Notes: generated by a model from the letters alone, not told the origin. DNA of 57,195 bases from Bacteroidales bacterium (GCA_013314715.1 JABUFC010000018.1:1-57195), one strand, 5' to 3'; counted from the first letter of the stretch, positions 8,179 through 17,695 are shown. Program-made: numbers and translations.

Positions 8179-10539
8179 ATGAAAATGAAAATTATTACAT
8201 TGCTTGTTGTTTCGGGATTAAATTTTTCGCTTTTTTCACAAAATGTACTTATTAGTGGATACGTAAAAGATAAAAAAACGCATGAACCACTACCAGGTGT
8301 TAACATTGTTCTCGACGATAATTCGGGTGCTGCTACCGACGTAAATGGTTTTTATTCTTTCAAATCGAATAAAGGAGGCTATCAAACTATAAAATTTAAC
8401 TTTTTAGGATATCAAACTTATTCTCAAACCATTAACTTATCAGACAAAGAACAACTTAATTTAAATGTCGAATTAGAAGAAAATATACAAGTAATTGACG
8501 AAGTAGTAGTAAGTGCTTCAAAATTTGAGCAAAAAATATCGGAAGTTACTGTTTCGATGGAAGTTATAAAACCTAAATTGCTCGAGAACAACAACGTAAT
8601 TTCAATGGAAACAGCTATAAATAAAATCCCTGGCGTTGATATTACCGGCGATCAACCTAGCATTCGTGGTGGTAGCGGATACAGCTATGGAGCAGGCACA
8701 AGAGTTATGTTATTGGTTGATGATATGCCCTTAATTTCACCCGATGCAGGTGATATAAAATGGAATTTTTTGCCTATTGAAAATGTTTCACAAATAGAAG
8801 TTATTAAAGGTGCAGCATCTGCATTATTTGGTTCATCGGCACTTAACGGAGTTATTAATGTGCGTACGGCCTATCCAAAGTTTGAACCCGAAACAAAGGT
8901 TACCATTTTTAATGGAATATATATGAATCCAAAACGCAAAGAACTTAAATGGTGGGGACAAACACAACCCTTGTTTGTAGGATCCAATTTATTTCACATG
9001 CAGCGTTACAAAAATTTAGATATTGTGCTGGGAGCTAGTGGCTACAGCGATAACGGATATCGTCAATCCGAAACCGAAGAACGCATTCGCGGAAATTTTA
9101 ACCTTCGATATCGATTTCCCAAAAAAGAAGGATGGGCAATTGGGCTTAATGGAAATTTAATGAATATAGATAAAACCGACTTCTTTTTGTGGCAAAATGC
9201 CGACTCCGGAGCATGGCGACAAGACCCTGCATCAGTAACTCGTAATATTGGAACACGTATTAATATAGACCCATTCTTTACATTCTATACCTCACCTAAC
9301 GATAAGCATAATATTCGTACCCGATACTTTTATGTTAAAAACAGAGTGCCCGGAGATTCTTCAAAAGATAGTCATTCGGGCTTATATTATGCAGAATATT
9401 TATTCCAACATCAGGTAAAAGACAATTTTACATATAGTTTAGGTGCATTACATGTTTATAGCGATATTCAGGGCAAACTATTCGACAAACACAATGCCAC
9501 CAATATAGCCATCTACGGACAAATGGACAAAAAAATAAATAAATTTAATCTATCAGCCGGGATTAGAGCCGAGTATTTTAGAATTGATAAAACAGAATCC
9601 AAATCGGTTATCAATGGTGATACTATTGTCGATATCCCTATCCAACCGGTAGCTCGTATTGGTGTAAACTATCAATTAGCCGAACATACTTTTATTCGTT
9701 CGTCATTTGGGCAAGGGTACCGTTTCCCTTCTATTGCCGAAAAATTTACTTATACCAATGTAGGTGCATTAAACATATTTCCCAACCCCAATCTAAAACC
9801 CGAAACTGGTTGGAGTGCCGAAATTGGCATTAAACAAGGAGTTAAAATTTCTAATTGGAATGGATACCTCGACGCATCAGCATTCTGGCAAGAATACAAC
9901 AAAATGATGGAATACACATTCGGCTTTTATGACCCTAAAACATATAGAGCTCTTGATATTCATAACCCAGATGACCTAACAATTATTGCAACATATGGAT
10001 ATAAAGCACTTGGTTTTCAATCACAAAATATTGGACACGCAAAAATTACCGGCTTTGATATAACCTTTACCGGAATGGGATCATTTTTTGGCATTCCTGC
10101 AACCTTATTGGCAGGCTATACCTATACCAATCCTATTGATTTAAACGATAAAGATTCGTCCAAGAGTACATCGTCTAATATGCTAAAATACAGGTATTAC
10201 CATTCATTAAAAGGCGATTTTCAGCTAGATTTTAAAAAGATTTCAACAGGCATCAGTTTGCTATATCAAAGTTATATGGTTAACATTGACAAAGCTTTTG
10301 AAGATTTAACCGGCGACGGTCCTGGAGTAGGAATTGAACTTTTACCCGGTTTATATGAATATAGACAAAAACACAACAAAGGCTACATAGTATTTGATTA
10401 TCGTATATCGTGGAATATTACAGAACAAAGTAAACTATCGTTGGTAGTAAAAAATATATTTAATAAAGAATACATGGGACGACCAGGCGACATTCGTCCA
10501 CCACGAAATGTTTCATTACAATATATTTTATCACTTTAA
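8179..10539 (+). CDS. TonB-dependent outer-membrane receptor
   Basis: The 786-residue protein has a signal peptide ending about FSLFSQ. A carboxypeptidase-regulatory-like beta-sandwich follows (ISGYVKDKKTHEPLPGVNIV, residues about 23-110), then the plug domain (DDMPLISPDAGDIKW, IEVIKGAASALFGSSALNG) and a 22-strand-type barrel. The barrel includes GYRFPSIAEKFTY and the NPNLKPETGWSAEIG segment, ending VSLQYILSL. Such receptors import siderophores, cobalamin or other ligands using TonB energy; no SusD partner or substrate enzyme is adjacent, so the ligand is unknown. The stop is followed closely by the surE promoter. Confidence 0.9.
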   Translation: MKMKIITLLVVSGLNFSLFSQNVLISGYVKDKKTHEPLPGVNIVLDDNSGAATDVNGFYSFKSNKGGYQTIKFNFLGYQTYSQTINLSDKEQLNLNVELEENIQVIDEVVVSASKFEQKISEVTVSMEVIKPKLLENNNVISMETAINKIPGVDITGDQPSIRGGSGYSYGAGTRVMLLVDDMPLISPDAGDIKWNFLPIENVSQIEVIKGAASALFGSSALNGVINVRTAYPKFEPETKVTIFNGIYMNPKRKELKWWGQTQPLFVGSNLFHMQRYKNLDIVLGASGYSDNGYRQSETEERIRGNFNLRYRFPKKEGWAIGLNGNLMNIDKTDFFLWQNADSGAWRQDPASVTRNIGTRINIDPFFTFYTSPNDKHNIRTRYFYVKNRVPGDSSKDSHSGLYYAEYLFQHQVKDNFTYSLGALHVYSDIQGKLFDKHNATNIAIYGQMDKKINKFNLSAGIRAEYFRIDKTESKSVINGDTIVDIPIQPVARIGVNYQLAEHTFIRSSFGQGYRFPSIAEKFTYTNVGALNIFPNPNLKPETGWSAEIGIKQGVKISNWNGYLDASAFWQEYNKMMEYTFGFYDPKTYRALDIHNPDDLTIIATYGYKALGFQSQNIGHAKITGFDITFTGMGSFFGIPATLLAGYTYTNPIDLNDKDSSKSTSSNMLKYRYYHSLKGDFQLDFKKISTGISLLYQSYMVNIDKAFEDLTGDGPGVGIELLPGLYEYRQKHNKGYIVFDYRISWNITEQSKLSLVVKNIFNKEYMGRPGDIRPPRNVSLQYILSL

Positions 10540-10544
10540 AAAAC

Positions 10545-10553
10545 TATCTTTGC
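10545..10553 (+). promoter_or_regulatory. -7 promoter element of surE
   Basis: TATCTTTGC fits the consensus and ends 10 bases before the ATG at 10564, so the leader would be only a few bases long. Confidence 0.65.
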
Positions 10554-10563
10554 AAAAAAAACA

Positions 10564-11343
10564 ATGACTCCTTCAGAACGATTAATTTTAGTTTGTAACG
10601 ACGACGGATACTTTGCTAGCGGTATTGCATCTCTGATTGAAGTTGTAAGACCTTTAGGCAGAGTAATTGTTGTTGCACCCGAAAAAGGCGAATCAGGTAA
10701 GTCGCATTCTATTACTATGACAACTCCCATTCGTTTAAATTTAATTAAAGAAGAAAAAAATCTATGCATATATGCTTGCTCAGGAACCCCTGTCGATTCA
10801 CTTAAGTTAGCATTACATCAGGTACTTGATAGAAAACCAGACTTAGTGGTTTCGGGCATCAATCATGGTAGCAATTCCTCCATTAGTGTAATTTATTCGG
10901 GTACTATGGGAGCTGTTATCGAAGCATGCCTTAATGGCATTCCTGCGGTAGGTTTTTCGTTACTCGACTATGCCACCCATCCTGATTTTACTGCTTCAAA
11001 ACATGTAGCTAAAATCATAGTTAATAATATTTTACAATTTGGACTTCCCAACGAAGTTTGTTTAAATGTCAATATTCCTAAATTGCCAATTAAAAAATTA
11101 AAAGGCATAAAATTATGTCGTCAAGCCAAAGGAGTTTGGAAAGAAGATTTTGTAAAACGTCTTGATCCCCATAATACACCCTATTACTGGATGACAGGGA
11201 ATTTTGATAATTTTGAACCAAACGCTACCGATACCGACGAATATGCACTTGCCAATGGATATGCTTCGGTAGTCCCTGTTAAAATTGATTTTACCGCCTA
11301 TCAAGCATATAACTTTTTAGAAAAATGGAATTATGAACTCTAA
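10564..11343 (+). CDS. surE: 5'/3'-nucleotidase SurE
   Basis: The 259-residue protein is the SurE nucleoside-monophosphate phosphatase, a metal-dependent cytoplasmic enzyme. The metal-binding NDDG (Asn12-Asp13-Asp14), the APEKGESGKSHSIT loop, SGTPVDSLKLAL and the VSGINHGSN ligand segment are all present. Its length is typical. It overlaps the next small gene by 11 bases, starting a surE / small membrane protein / lpxB / SpoIID operon. A surE-lpxB neighbourhood is familiar in Bacteroidota. Confidence 0.95.
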   Translation: MTPSERLILVCNDDGYFASGIASLIEVVRPLGRVIVVAPEKGESGKSHSITMTTPIRLNLIKEEKNLCIYACSGTPVDSLKLALHQVLDRKPDLVVSGINHGSNSSISVIYSGTMGAVIEACLNGIPAVGFSLLDYATHPDFTASKHVAKIIVNNILQFGLPNEVCLNVNIPKLPIKKLKGIKLCRQAKGVWKEDFVKRLDPHNTPYYWMTGNFDNFEPNATDTDEYALANGYASVVPVKIDFTAYQAYNFLEKWNYEL

Positions 11344-11644
11344 ATTTTCTAAATATAATCGAATTTGGGTTGGTTTAATTGTCGGTTTAATCTTTCCCAT
11401 TTTGGGGTTACTTGTTCTTTATTTATTTGACCGTTCTTATCATTCATTAAGAAACTTTTTGATATTATCTTATCAATTAGGAGTAATGTCTAACCTTTTA
11501 AGCATAAGTTTATTAGCGAATCTTGTAGGTTTTTATTTTTTTCTAAATAAAGAATGGTACTACGCCGTAAGAGGTGTAATGATAGCTGTTTTAATTTGGG
11601 GAGCTGTTATTTTATTTATACGTTTAACCATTCCAGAATTGTGA
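11333..11644 (+). CDS. Small membrane protein between surE and lpxB
   Basis: This 103-residue protein starts MNSKFSKYNRIWVGLIVG and has three hydrophobic helices (residues about 12-31, 45-70 and 80-98) and few charged residues outside the first 12. Its start overlaps the end of surE by 11 bases, and its TGA overlaps the GTG of lpxB (GTGA). It is therefore translationally coupled on both sides. I do not recognise a named family. Position suggests an accessory inner-membrane role near lipid A synthesis, which is inference only. Confidence 0.7.
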   Translation: MNSKFSKYNRIWVGLIVGLIFPILGLLVLYLFDRSYHSLRNFLILSYQLGVMSNLLSISLLANLVGFYFFLNKEWYYAVRGVMIAVLIWGAVILFIRLTIPEL

Positions 11645-12768
11645 AATATTATATCATCTGTGGCGAAACATCGGGCGATATGCATGCTGCTAATTTGGTC
11701 AAAGGATTAAAAAAATATGACCCAACTGCACAAATTAGAGCATGGGGAGGTAATTCGTTAATAGCACAAGGAGTAGAAGTAGTTAAGCATATTCGCGATT
11801 TGAGCTTTATGGGACTGGTCGAAGTCCTGCTTCATTTAAAAACAATCAAACATAATTTTAAATTTGCTTACAGCGATATTTTGAATTTTAATCCGGATGT
11901 GTTGATTTTAGTTGACTTTCCGGGATTTAATCTTCGTCTTGCTAAATGGGCAAAGAAAAATGGAATTAAGGTTTTTTATTATATTTCGCCTACTGTATGG
12001 GCATGGCACCAGTCTCGCGTATACCAGGTTCGCGACTATGTTGACAAAATGTTTGTTATACTGCCATTTGAAAAAGATTTTTACAAAAAATTTAATGTCG
12101 ATGTTGATTACGAAGGACATCCTATTTTAGACATCTTAGCATCCGAATTGAATAAAACAGAAACTTTTACCCATTTCTGTAACCGTCATCAATTAAATGA
12201 AAAAAATATCATAGCCCTCTTGCCCGGAAGTCGTAAACAAGAATTAACTCAAATGCTAAAGGTTATGACTTCAATCACCGCAGATTTTAAAAACTACAAT
12301 TTTGTTATTGCCGGTTTATCTTTTCTACCTAAAGACTTGTATTCGTTTGCATTAACATTACCTAATGTGCAAATTATATACGACGACACGTATGCTCTAC
12401 TAAAACAAGCTAAAGCAGCTATTGTTACCTCTGGAACAGCTACATTAGAAACTGCACTTTTTAAAGTACCACAAATAGTTTGCTACAAAACCAATCCAAT
12501 AACTTTTGCTATAGGTAAACGCCTTGTCAAGGTAAAATATATTTCGTTGGTTAATCTAATTTTAGGAAAAGAAGTCGTTAAAGAACTGATTCAATATGAA
12601 TTTAACCAACAAAACTTAAAAAATGAACTTCAAAAAATCTTAACCCCCGAAGAACAAAATAAAATCCTCGATAATTATAATCAATTACAACAACTCATTG
12701 GAACATATGGCGTTTCCGAAAGAATTGCTTTTAAAATGTTGGCTTATTTAAAAAATAATGAAATTTAG
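11641..12768 (+). CDS. lpxB: Lipid-A-disaccharide synthase
   Basis: The 375-residue GT19 enzyme joins UDP-2,3-diacylglucosamine and lipid X to make lipid A disaccharide. Motifs seen are CGETSGDMHAANLVKG at the N-terminus, IRAWGGNSL, SFMGLVEVL, VDFPGFNLRLAKWAKK, YYISPTVWAWHQSR, ALLPGSRKQEL and TSGTATLETAL. The GTG at 11641 is chosen because it puts the conserved N-terminus at residue 1 and overlaps the upstream TGA by 4 bases. An in-frame ATG farther upstream would add 29 unrelated residues inside the previous gene. Confidence 0.95.
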   Translation: MKYYIICGETSGDMHAANLVKGLKKYDPTAQIRAWGGNSLIAQGVEVVKHIRDLSFMGLVEVLLHLKTIKHNFKFAYSDILNFNPDVLILVDFPGFNLRLAKWAKKNGIKVFYYISPTVWAWHQSRVYQVRDYVDKMFVILPFEKDFYKKFNVDVDYEGHPILDILASELNKTETFTHFCNRHQLNEKNIIALLPGSRKQELTQMLKVMTSITADFKNYNFVIAGLSFLPKDLYSFALTLPNVQIIYDDTYALLKQAKAAIVTSGTATLETALFKVPQIVCYKTNPITFAIGKRLVKVKYISLVNLILGKEVVKELIQYEFNQQNLKNELQKILTPEEQNKILDNYNQLQQLIGTYGVSERIAFKMLAYLKNNEI

Positions 12769-13921
12769 ATTTATCATATTGTTTGTTTTGATAATTTCCA
12801 ATTCATTTGCCCAACGGTTAAAAATTGCAGTTTTTTACAATCAACATATTTCGTCTTGTATCTTAAGTGTTTATATTGGTTCATATAAGATTTTTTCAGA
12901 TACAAACTACATTACCACCATTCACCAAAACGAAACCTTTTTTATTACAGCCATGGGCGATTCTGTTGAATTAAAAAATGTTGCAGGACGAATAGGTTAT
13001 TACAAAAAATTACAATTCGTTGGAAACGAAATAAATAATATACTTAAATATAAACCTACTCGTCCATCATTAGGGCAACGATTTTACGATGATGATATGC
13101 TTGTTTCTGCTTCGAAAGGCTTATTATTTTTTATAAACCAAGTCGATATAGAAGATTATATTTGTGGTGTAGTAGAAAGCGAAAGCGGCTATCAACCTGC
13201 TATTGAATTCTATAAAACACAGGCTATTCTTTGTCGTACCTTTGCTTTAGAAAATATCGGTAAACATTACACAGAAGGATTTCATCTCTGCGATGGTGTT
13301 CATTGCCAGGCATATAAAGGCAAAAATTATAGCCTATCGTATCATAGTATTATTGCTCAAGCCGTTAACGACACCAAAGATCTAATTATTGTCGATTCGG
13401 AAAATAACGTGATAACAGCTACTTACCATGCCAACTGTGGCGGGCAAACTATGAATTCTGAAGATGTTTGGGGAAGAGCCAAATATTACTTACGTTCTGT
13501 AAATGATTCATTTTGTCAATATCAACGCAATACTACATGGGAAAAGAAAATTCCAATCACCGATTTCAAAACATTCCTCCGAACAAATAAGTTTTCGGAA
13601 CTTAGTATTCAAAGCGATTTGTCGTTTAACCAAGCTTTTCGAAAAGCTTATTATAAAATCAATAACGATAGTGTTTCACTTCGTAAAATTCGTGAGTCGT
13701 TTAATCTTAAATCTAGCTTCTTTTCTATTAAACCCGATGGTGATTCGTTGATTTTTAAAGGCAAAGGTTATGGACATGGCGTTGGCTTATGCCAAGATGG
13801 AGCTATACAAATGGCAAAAAAAGGCTATTCGTATGCCGATATTATCACTTTTTACTTCAAAGGTGTGCGTGTTGTAAGTTACAAATCGTTGCCTTTTTAT
13901 CAATCCATTCTAGGCGAATAA
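12758..13921 (+). CDS. SpoIID/LytB-domain protein, exported
   Basis: The 387-residue protein has a signal peptide (MKFRFIILFVLIISNSFAQ) and a SpoIID domain. The motifs are EDYICGVVESESG, KTQAILCRTFAL, CDGVHCQAYKG, TYHANCGGQT and the C-terminal GKGYGHGVGLCQDGAIQMA. In SpoIID the ESES-type Glu is the catalytic residue of a peptidoglycan lytic transglycosylase, and the paired Cys/His residues bind zinc. It overlaps lpxB by 11 bases. Non-sporulating Bacteroidota commonly carry this family, presumably for wall remodelling in the periplasm. Confidence 0.88.
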   Translation: MKFRFIILFVLIISNSFAQRLKIAVFYNQHISSCILSVYIGSYKIFSDTNYITTIHQNETFFITAMGDSVELKNVAGRIGYYKKLQFVGNEINNILKYKPTRPSLGQRFYDDDMLVSASKGLLFFINQVDIEDYICGVVESESGYQPAIEFYKTQAILCRTFALENIGKHYTEGFHLCDGVHCQAYKGKNYSLSYHSIIAQAVNDTKDLIIVDSENNVITATYHANCGGQTMNSEDVWGRAKYYLRSVNDSFCQYQRNTTWEKKIPITDFKTFLRTNKFSELSIQSDLSFNQAFRKAYYKINNDSVSLRKIRESFNLKSSFFSIKPDGDSLIFKGKGYGHGVGLCQDGAIQMAKKGYSYADIITFYFKGVRVVSYKSLPFYQSILGE

Positions 13922-13939
13922 ATCTTATTTCGTTTCTTT

Positions 13940-15877
13940 TTAATGATTCGCAATGGGTAAAGAAAGTAAATTTTCGTGCTTAAGCATGTATTGAAAAACC
14001 TGTAAATTACACTTTGCATAAAATTCCATTTCTTTTAGTTTATCCATTTTTTCATTAGAGTAATCGTGTAAATCGTTATTTCTATAATTATATAATTTTG
14101 AGTTTCCATTAGGATAAGAAATTAAAAGATATTCATTGTCAAAAACCCCTATTTTATCATCATTGTTAACAAAAATGTAGGGTCGTTTTTCTTTTAATAA
14201 ATCTATGCCTAAAGTATTATTGATGTATGGAAGTTTTAATACCCCCATAATTGTTGGGAATACATCTATCTGCCCGCCCACATTATCAAATTTTCTTGGC
14301 TTATCAATTATTTTAGGAGCATACATAATAAATGGTATATGATGATAATCGATAGATATTTCGTAATTTGTATGAATAGGTGCACCATGATCGGCTATAA
14401 AAACAAAGATAGTATTATCGAACCATTTTTTCTTCGATGCTGCATCTAAAAACAATTTGAGCGACCAATCGGCATATTCTACTATTTGCTTTTTAATATC
14501 TGTATTATGAGGATGATAATAGTCAGGAATTACATAAGGACCATGATCGCTAGCTGTTAAAAATGCTACAAAAAAAGGCCTTCCCCTTGAATAAAGTTTA
14601 TCAATAATCGGTAACGAGTATCGAAACATATAATCATCGGGAACACCCAATGTCGATTTTACTTCGTTAGTAGGGTAATCGGTTTGGCTTATTACCTGCT
14701 CAAAATCATTCGCCCTTAAAAAACCTTCAACATTATCAAACTGCCCATCGTGTGTAGTAAAGTAGGTTGTGCTGTAACCTTTAGATTTTAAAACACTTGC
14801 CATTCCGTAATAACGTACAATTGTTTTTAAATTATGACGATTAAAAATAGATGGAAACGAAAAAAGTGTTCCAAATATCCCATTATGTGTATGAATTCCA
14901 GCCGAATAAATATTCTCAAAAAAATAAGATTGTTGCGAAATGCTGTCAAGAAAAGGAGTCAAACCATCCTTATTTCCAAAACACCCCATTTTTGCAGCAC
15001 TCATGCTTTCCATTATAATAACAACAACGTTTGGTTTCGGTATTAGTAATGTATCGGGACAAATATTACGTGCAATAGGAGAAGAATAAGAGGTATTTTC
15101 AATATTCAGCCATTTTTGAACATTTTCAATAGCAATTTTATCGTCAATAAATTGATAAGTTCTATTTTTATTCTCTTCAATATAACTATGAACCAAGGTA
15201 AATGTAGGATTTAAGCCAAGTTGATTCAGAAATGCATTATTGCAAAAATAAGCAGTTCCAACCCTAATGGGTGATTTTAGTTGAATACGTCCACGAATAC
15301 CAAGAATAATAAGACTAATTGAAATTATCGCAATACTTAAATTCAAACCAAATTTTGCATAATAAATAGTTTTTTCTTGCTTAAAAATACGCTTCAATAT
15401 TTTATAAAAAGCTACTAATAAAACAATAAGCGGAATAGCAATTACAAAATAGCGGGGCTCTTGTATAATCATAGAAAACACAAATCGAGGATTATCCATC
15501 CAATCGAAAGCTCGCATCGAAAACCTTGCAAAAAACTGGTTGAAATAAGGTATATCAGCCGCACAAATAATAAATGCAAGACTGAAAAGTATAAATATCC
15601 AATAAAATAAAAACTTTTCTATCCAAATTAGCGATTTGCGAAACAATTCCATTGTAAAGAGTAGAACCGCAGGCAATATTATAATATATCCCGAAACAAC
15701 TAAATCAAAACGTACCCCCATAATAAATGCTTGAAAAATAGTCCATAAACTGTCATATTGTATATCAATACGTTTGATTTCAGATAAAAACAATATCATT
15801 CTGAAAATCAAAAATATGATTAGTACGGTTATATAAATTAAAACTATTCTCCGAAGTGTTTGCGAATGCTTAAACAT
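13940..15877 (-). CDS. LtaS-like membrane phosphotransferase/sulfatase-family protein
   Basis: The 645-residue protein has about five N-terminal membrane helices (residues 10-210) and an extracytoplasmic alkaline-phosphatase/sulfatase domain. The domain shows the metal-site VVIIMESMSAAKMG, the nucleophile region AGIHTHNGIFGTLFSFP (a Thr is expected to be the nucleophile), SDHGPYVIP and FIADHGAPI. The layout is that of lipoteichoic acid synthase. A Gram-negative cell makes no lipoteichoic acid, so it more likely moves phosphoglycerol or phosphoethanolamine onto an envelope glycan or lipid; this is inference. The ATG at 15877 is preferred over a TTG six codons upstream. It is convergent with the SpoIID gene, 18 bases apart. 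Confidence 0.85.
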   Translation of the reverse strand: MFKHSQTLRRIVLIYITVLIIFLIFRMILFLSEIKRIDIQYDSLWTIFQAFIMGVRFDLVVSGYIIILPAVLLFTMELFRKSLIWIEKFLFYWIFILFSLAFIICAADIPYFNQFFARFSMRAFDWMDNPRFVFSMIIQEPRYFVIAIPLIVLLVAFYKILKRIFKQEKTIYYAKFGLNLSIAIISISLIILGIRGRIQLKSPIRVGTAYFCNNAFLNQLGLNPTFTLVHSYIEENKNRTYQFIDDKIAIENVQKWLNIENTSYSSPIARNICPDTLLIPKPNVVVIIMESMSAAKMGCFGNKDGLTPFLDSISQQSYFFENIYSAGIHTHNGIFGTLFSFPSIFNRHNLKTIVRYYGMASVLKSKGYSTTYFTTHDGQFDNVEGFLRANDFEQVISQTDYPTNEVKSTLGVPDDYMFRYSLPIIDKLYSRGRPFFVAFLTASDHGPYVIPDYYHPHNTDIKKQIVEYADWSLKLFLDAASKKKWFDNTIFVFIADHGAPIHTNYEISIDYHHIPFIMYAPKIIDKPRKFDNVGGQIDVFPTIMGVLKLPYINNTLGIDLLKEKRPYIFVNNDDKIGVFDNEYLLISYPNGNSKLYNYRNNDLHDYSNEKMDKLKEMEFYAKCNLQVFQYMLKHENLLSLPIANH

Positions 15878-15929
15878 TATATCTTTTCTAATCAAATTAA
15901 AAAATAATACTATTTTTAATAATTAAAAT

Positions 15930-15938
15930 GCAAAAGTA
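15930..15938 (-). promoter_or_regulatory. -7 promoter element of the LtaS-like gene
   Basis: TACTTTTGC on the minus strand fits the consensus, 52 bases upstream of the ATG at 15877. Confidence 0.55.
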
Positions 15939-16025
15939 TAAAAATAATTCAAGCTGTAAATAATATAAAAGTTTAGTAAGATGATTTTTCAACACAAATA
16001 AATAATACTTTGCTATTATTAATAA

Positions 16026-16358
16026 TCAAGAATTTACCCTAAACTTTCGGGTAAGGTTAAAATGTGGATTACGAATAATTAAAATATAAACACCTGATTT
16101 TAGCCAAGTATTAAATTCAATCATTCTTCCATTGGGCTGAACAACTACAGATTGAATGGAAGTGCCCGTAATATCGTATAATTCTAAGCGATAATTTTCG
16201 TTTTCAAAAACAGGTCCTACTACTAAACGTGAGGAAATTTTATCATAATAAGCATTTGCAGCTTCGCTAGATATATTATTTTTCAAACTATCAACAGGTT
16301 GTTGAGCCCAAATAGTCGATGTAAAAAAAACAAATGATATGATAAAACATGTTTTCAT
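16026..16358 (-). CDS. Small secreted protein made mainly of a type IX sorting-like domain
   Basis: The 110-residue protein has a signal peptide (MKTCFIISFVFFTSTIWAQQ), a linker of about 30 residues, and then a C-terminal domain. That domain reads YRLELYDITGTSIQSV, a short gap, MIEFNTWLKSGVYILIIR, and LTRKFRVNS at the end. This is the pattern of the type A type IX secretion sorting domain (a strand with xxYDxxG, then sGxYixxI, then a basic last strand). No cargo domain lies before it. The gene starts 32 bases after the upstream kinase gene and may be co-transcribed with it. The resemblance is by eye, and a small periplasmic beta protein is the alternative. Confidence 0.65.
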   Translation of the reverse strand: MKTCFIISFVFFTSTIWAQQPVDSLKNNISSEAANAYYDKISSRLVVGPVFENENYRLELYDITGTSIQSVVVQPNGRMIEFNTWLKSGVYILIIRNPHFNLTRKFRVNS

Positions 16359-16390
16359 TCATCGTTTTTTACGCCAATATTTAAATTATG

Positions 16391-17365
16391 TTACATTTTT
16401 TTTGCCAATTCTATAACTTGATTTAACTTTTCTTGAGGAATTTTAGCTCCAATATGCTCTATAACATTACCAGCTAATAATGCAGCAATTTTTCCAGAAG
16501 TTTCTATTGGTAATTGATTGCAAAGCCCATATAAAAATCCGGATGCATACCAATCGCCTGCTCCTGTTGTATCAATAGCATTTGCTTTAATAGCCGGTAT
16601 TTTGTATGTTTGTCCATTATACTTTATGAGCGAGCCTTCTTTTCCTATCTTAACAATAGCATATGAACAATATTCGGCAAGTTCGTTGAGCGATTCTTCG
16701 GGCGACTTACCGGTGAAAGCTTTGGCTTCTTCTTCGTTGGCAAAAACAATGTCAACATATTTTTTCATAAACGCTTTGATAAAGTCGAGATTATCTGCAA
16801 CAATATTAAAACTTGCCAAATCGTAAGAAATAAGCATACCTTTTGCTTTTGCCATTTCTGCTACTTTCAACACCAAATCTCTATTAAAAATTAAGTATCC
16901 TTCAATGTGCATAATGGCATACGAATCGAGCCATGAATGATCAATTTCTTCAGGCTTAAGCTCAGCAGCTGCTCCTAAGTATGTAGCAAAAGTTCGTTCT
17001 GAATCGGGAGTAATCATAGCAATTGCTTTTCCGGAATTAAGTTCCGACATCGAAAAATAGCATTTAACACCTTGTTGTTCCATATCCGATTTGTAAAACT
17101 GGCCTATTTCGTCGTATCCAATTTTGCCAATATATGCCGTCGGAAAATTAAATGAAGCGATACCATACATTGTATTAGCTACACTGCCACCCGATTTTAG
17201 CGTTTTTGGAAATTTTTGAGTCAAATTTTCTATCTTTTTTATCGTTTCTTCATCAACTAATTGCATACTTCCTTTTGGAAATTGAATCGTGGTCAACAAA
17301 TTATCATCTGGCAATATTGTCATGATATCTGTTATTGCATTACCTATCCCTATGATTCCTTTCAT
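16391..17365 (-). CDS. PfkB-family kinase, probable adenosine kinase
   Basis: The 324-residue ribokinase-fold protein starts MKGIIGIGNAITDI. It has GGSVANTMYGIASF (substrate side), GKIGYDEIGQFYKSDM, and the PfkB signature DTTGAGDWYASGFLYGL with the catalytic Asp. FANEEEAKAFTG is also typical. The sequence resembles the adenosine/inosine kinase-like sugar-kinase group in Bacteroidota, which phosphorylates a nucleoside or sugar with ATP in the cytoplasm. The exact substrate is not certain from sequence. A consensus -7 element precedes it. Confidence 0.85.
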   Translation of the reverse strand: MKGIIGIGNAITDIMTILPDDNLLTTIQFPKGSMQLVDEETIKKIENLTQKFPKTLKSGGSVANTMYGIASFNFPTAYIGKIGYDEIGQFYKSDMEQQGVKCYFSMSELNSGKAIAMITPDSERTFATYLGAAAELKPEEIDHSWLDSYAIMHIEGYLIFNRDLVLKVAEMAKAKGMLISYDLASFNIVADNLDFIKAFMKKYVDIVFANEEEAKAFTGKSPEESLNELAEYCSYAIVKIGKEGSLIKYNGQTYKIPAIKANAIDTTGAGDWYASGFLYGLCNQLPIETSGKIAALLAGNVIEHIGAKIPQEKLNQVIELAKKM

Positions 17366-17401
17366 GTTACGTAAATTTTAATTTTTTTTTGAATTTTTTT
17401 T

Positions 17402-17410
17402 GCAAAAGTA
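17402..17410 (-). promoter_or_regulatory. -7 promoter element of the PfkB-family kinase
   Basis: TACTTTTGC on the minus strand, 36 bases before the ATG at 17365. Confidence 0.6.
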
Positions 17411-17434
17411 TTTCTTTTTTTCGAGAAAACATTA

Positions 17435-17443
17435 TATCTTTGC
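17435..17443 (+). promoter_or_regulatory. -7 promoter element of the tRNA-Asn gene
   Basis: TATCTTTGC fits the consensus and lies 12 bases before the mature tRNA 5' end. Confidence 0.65.
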
Positions 17444-17455
17444 ACTCGCAAAAAT

Positions 17456-17532
17456 TCCTCAGTAGCTCAGTTGGTTAGAGCACCTGACTGTTAATCAGGG
17501 GGTCCCAGGTTCAAGTCCTGGCTGGGGAGCCA
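17456..17532 (+). tRNA. tRNA-Asn (GTT)
   Basis: A full cloverleaf can be folded. The acceptor TCCTCAG pairs with CTGGGGA with one G-T wobble; the D stem is GCTC/GAGC; the anticodon stem CCTGA/TCAGG encloses CTGTTAA with anticodon GTT at 17490-17492; the T stem CCAGG/CCTGG encloses TTCAAGT. The discriminator is G and CCA is encoded. It has its own promoter and terminator. Confidence 0.97.
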
Positions 17533-17537
17533 AAAAT

Positions 17538-17577
17538 AACAAGGGCTTCAGACAATTTTTGTTTGAAGCCCTTGTTT
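17538..17577 (+). terminator. Terminator of tRNA-Asn
   Basis: CAAGGGCTTCAGACAA (17540-17555) pairs with TTGTTTGAAGCCCTTG (17559-17574), a 16-pair stem with a 3-base loop, followed by TTTCATTT. Confidence 0.8.
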
Positions 17578-17695
17578 CATTTGCACACGATTTGCAAAAA
17601 AAATATATCAAATGAAAAAGAATAAAATTCTTGAAATTAATCAAAAATAAATATTTATCATTCGTATTATTTTGTGTGCAAATTATATGTAAAAT

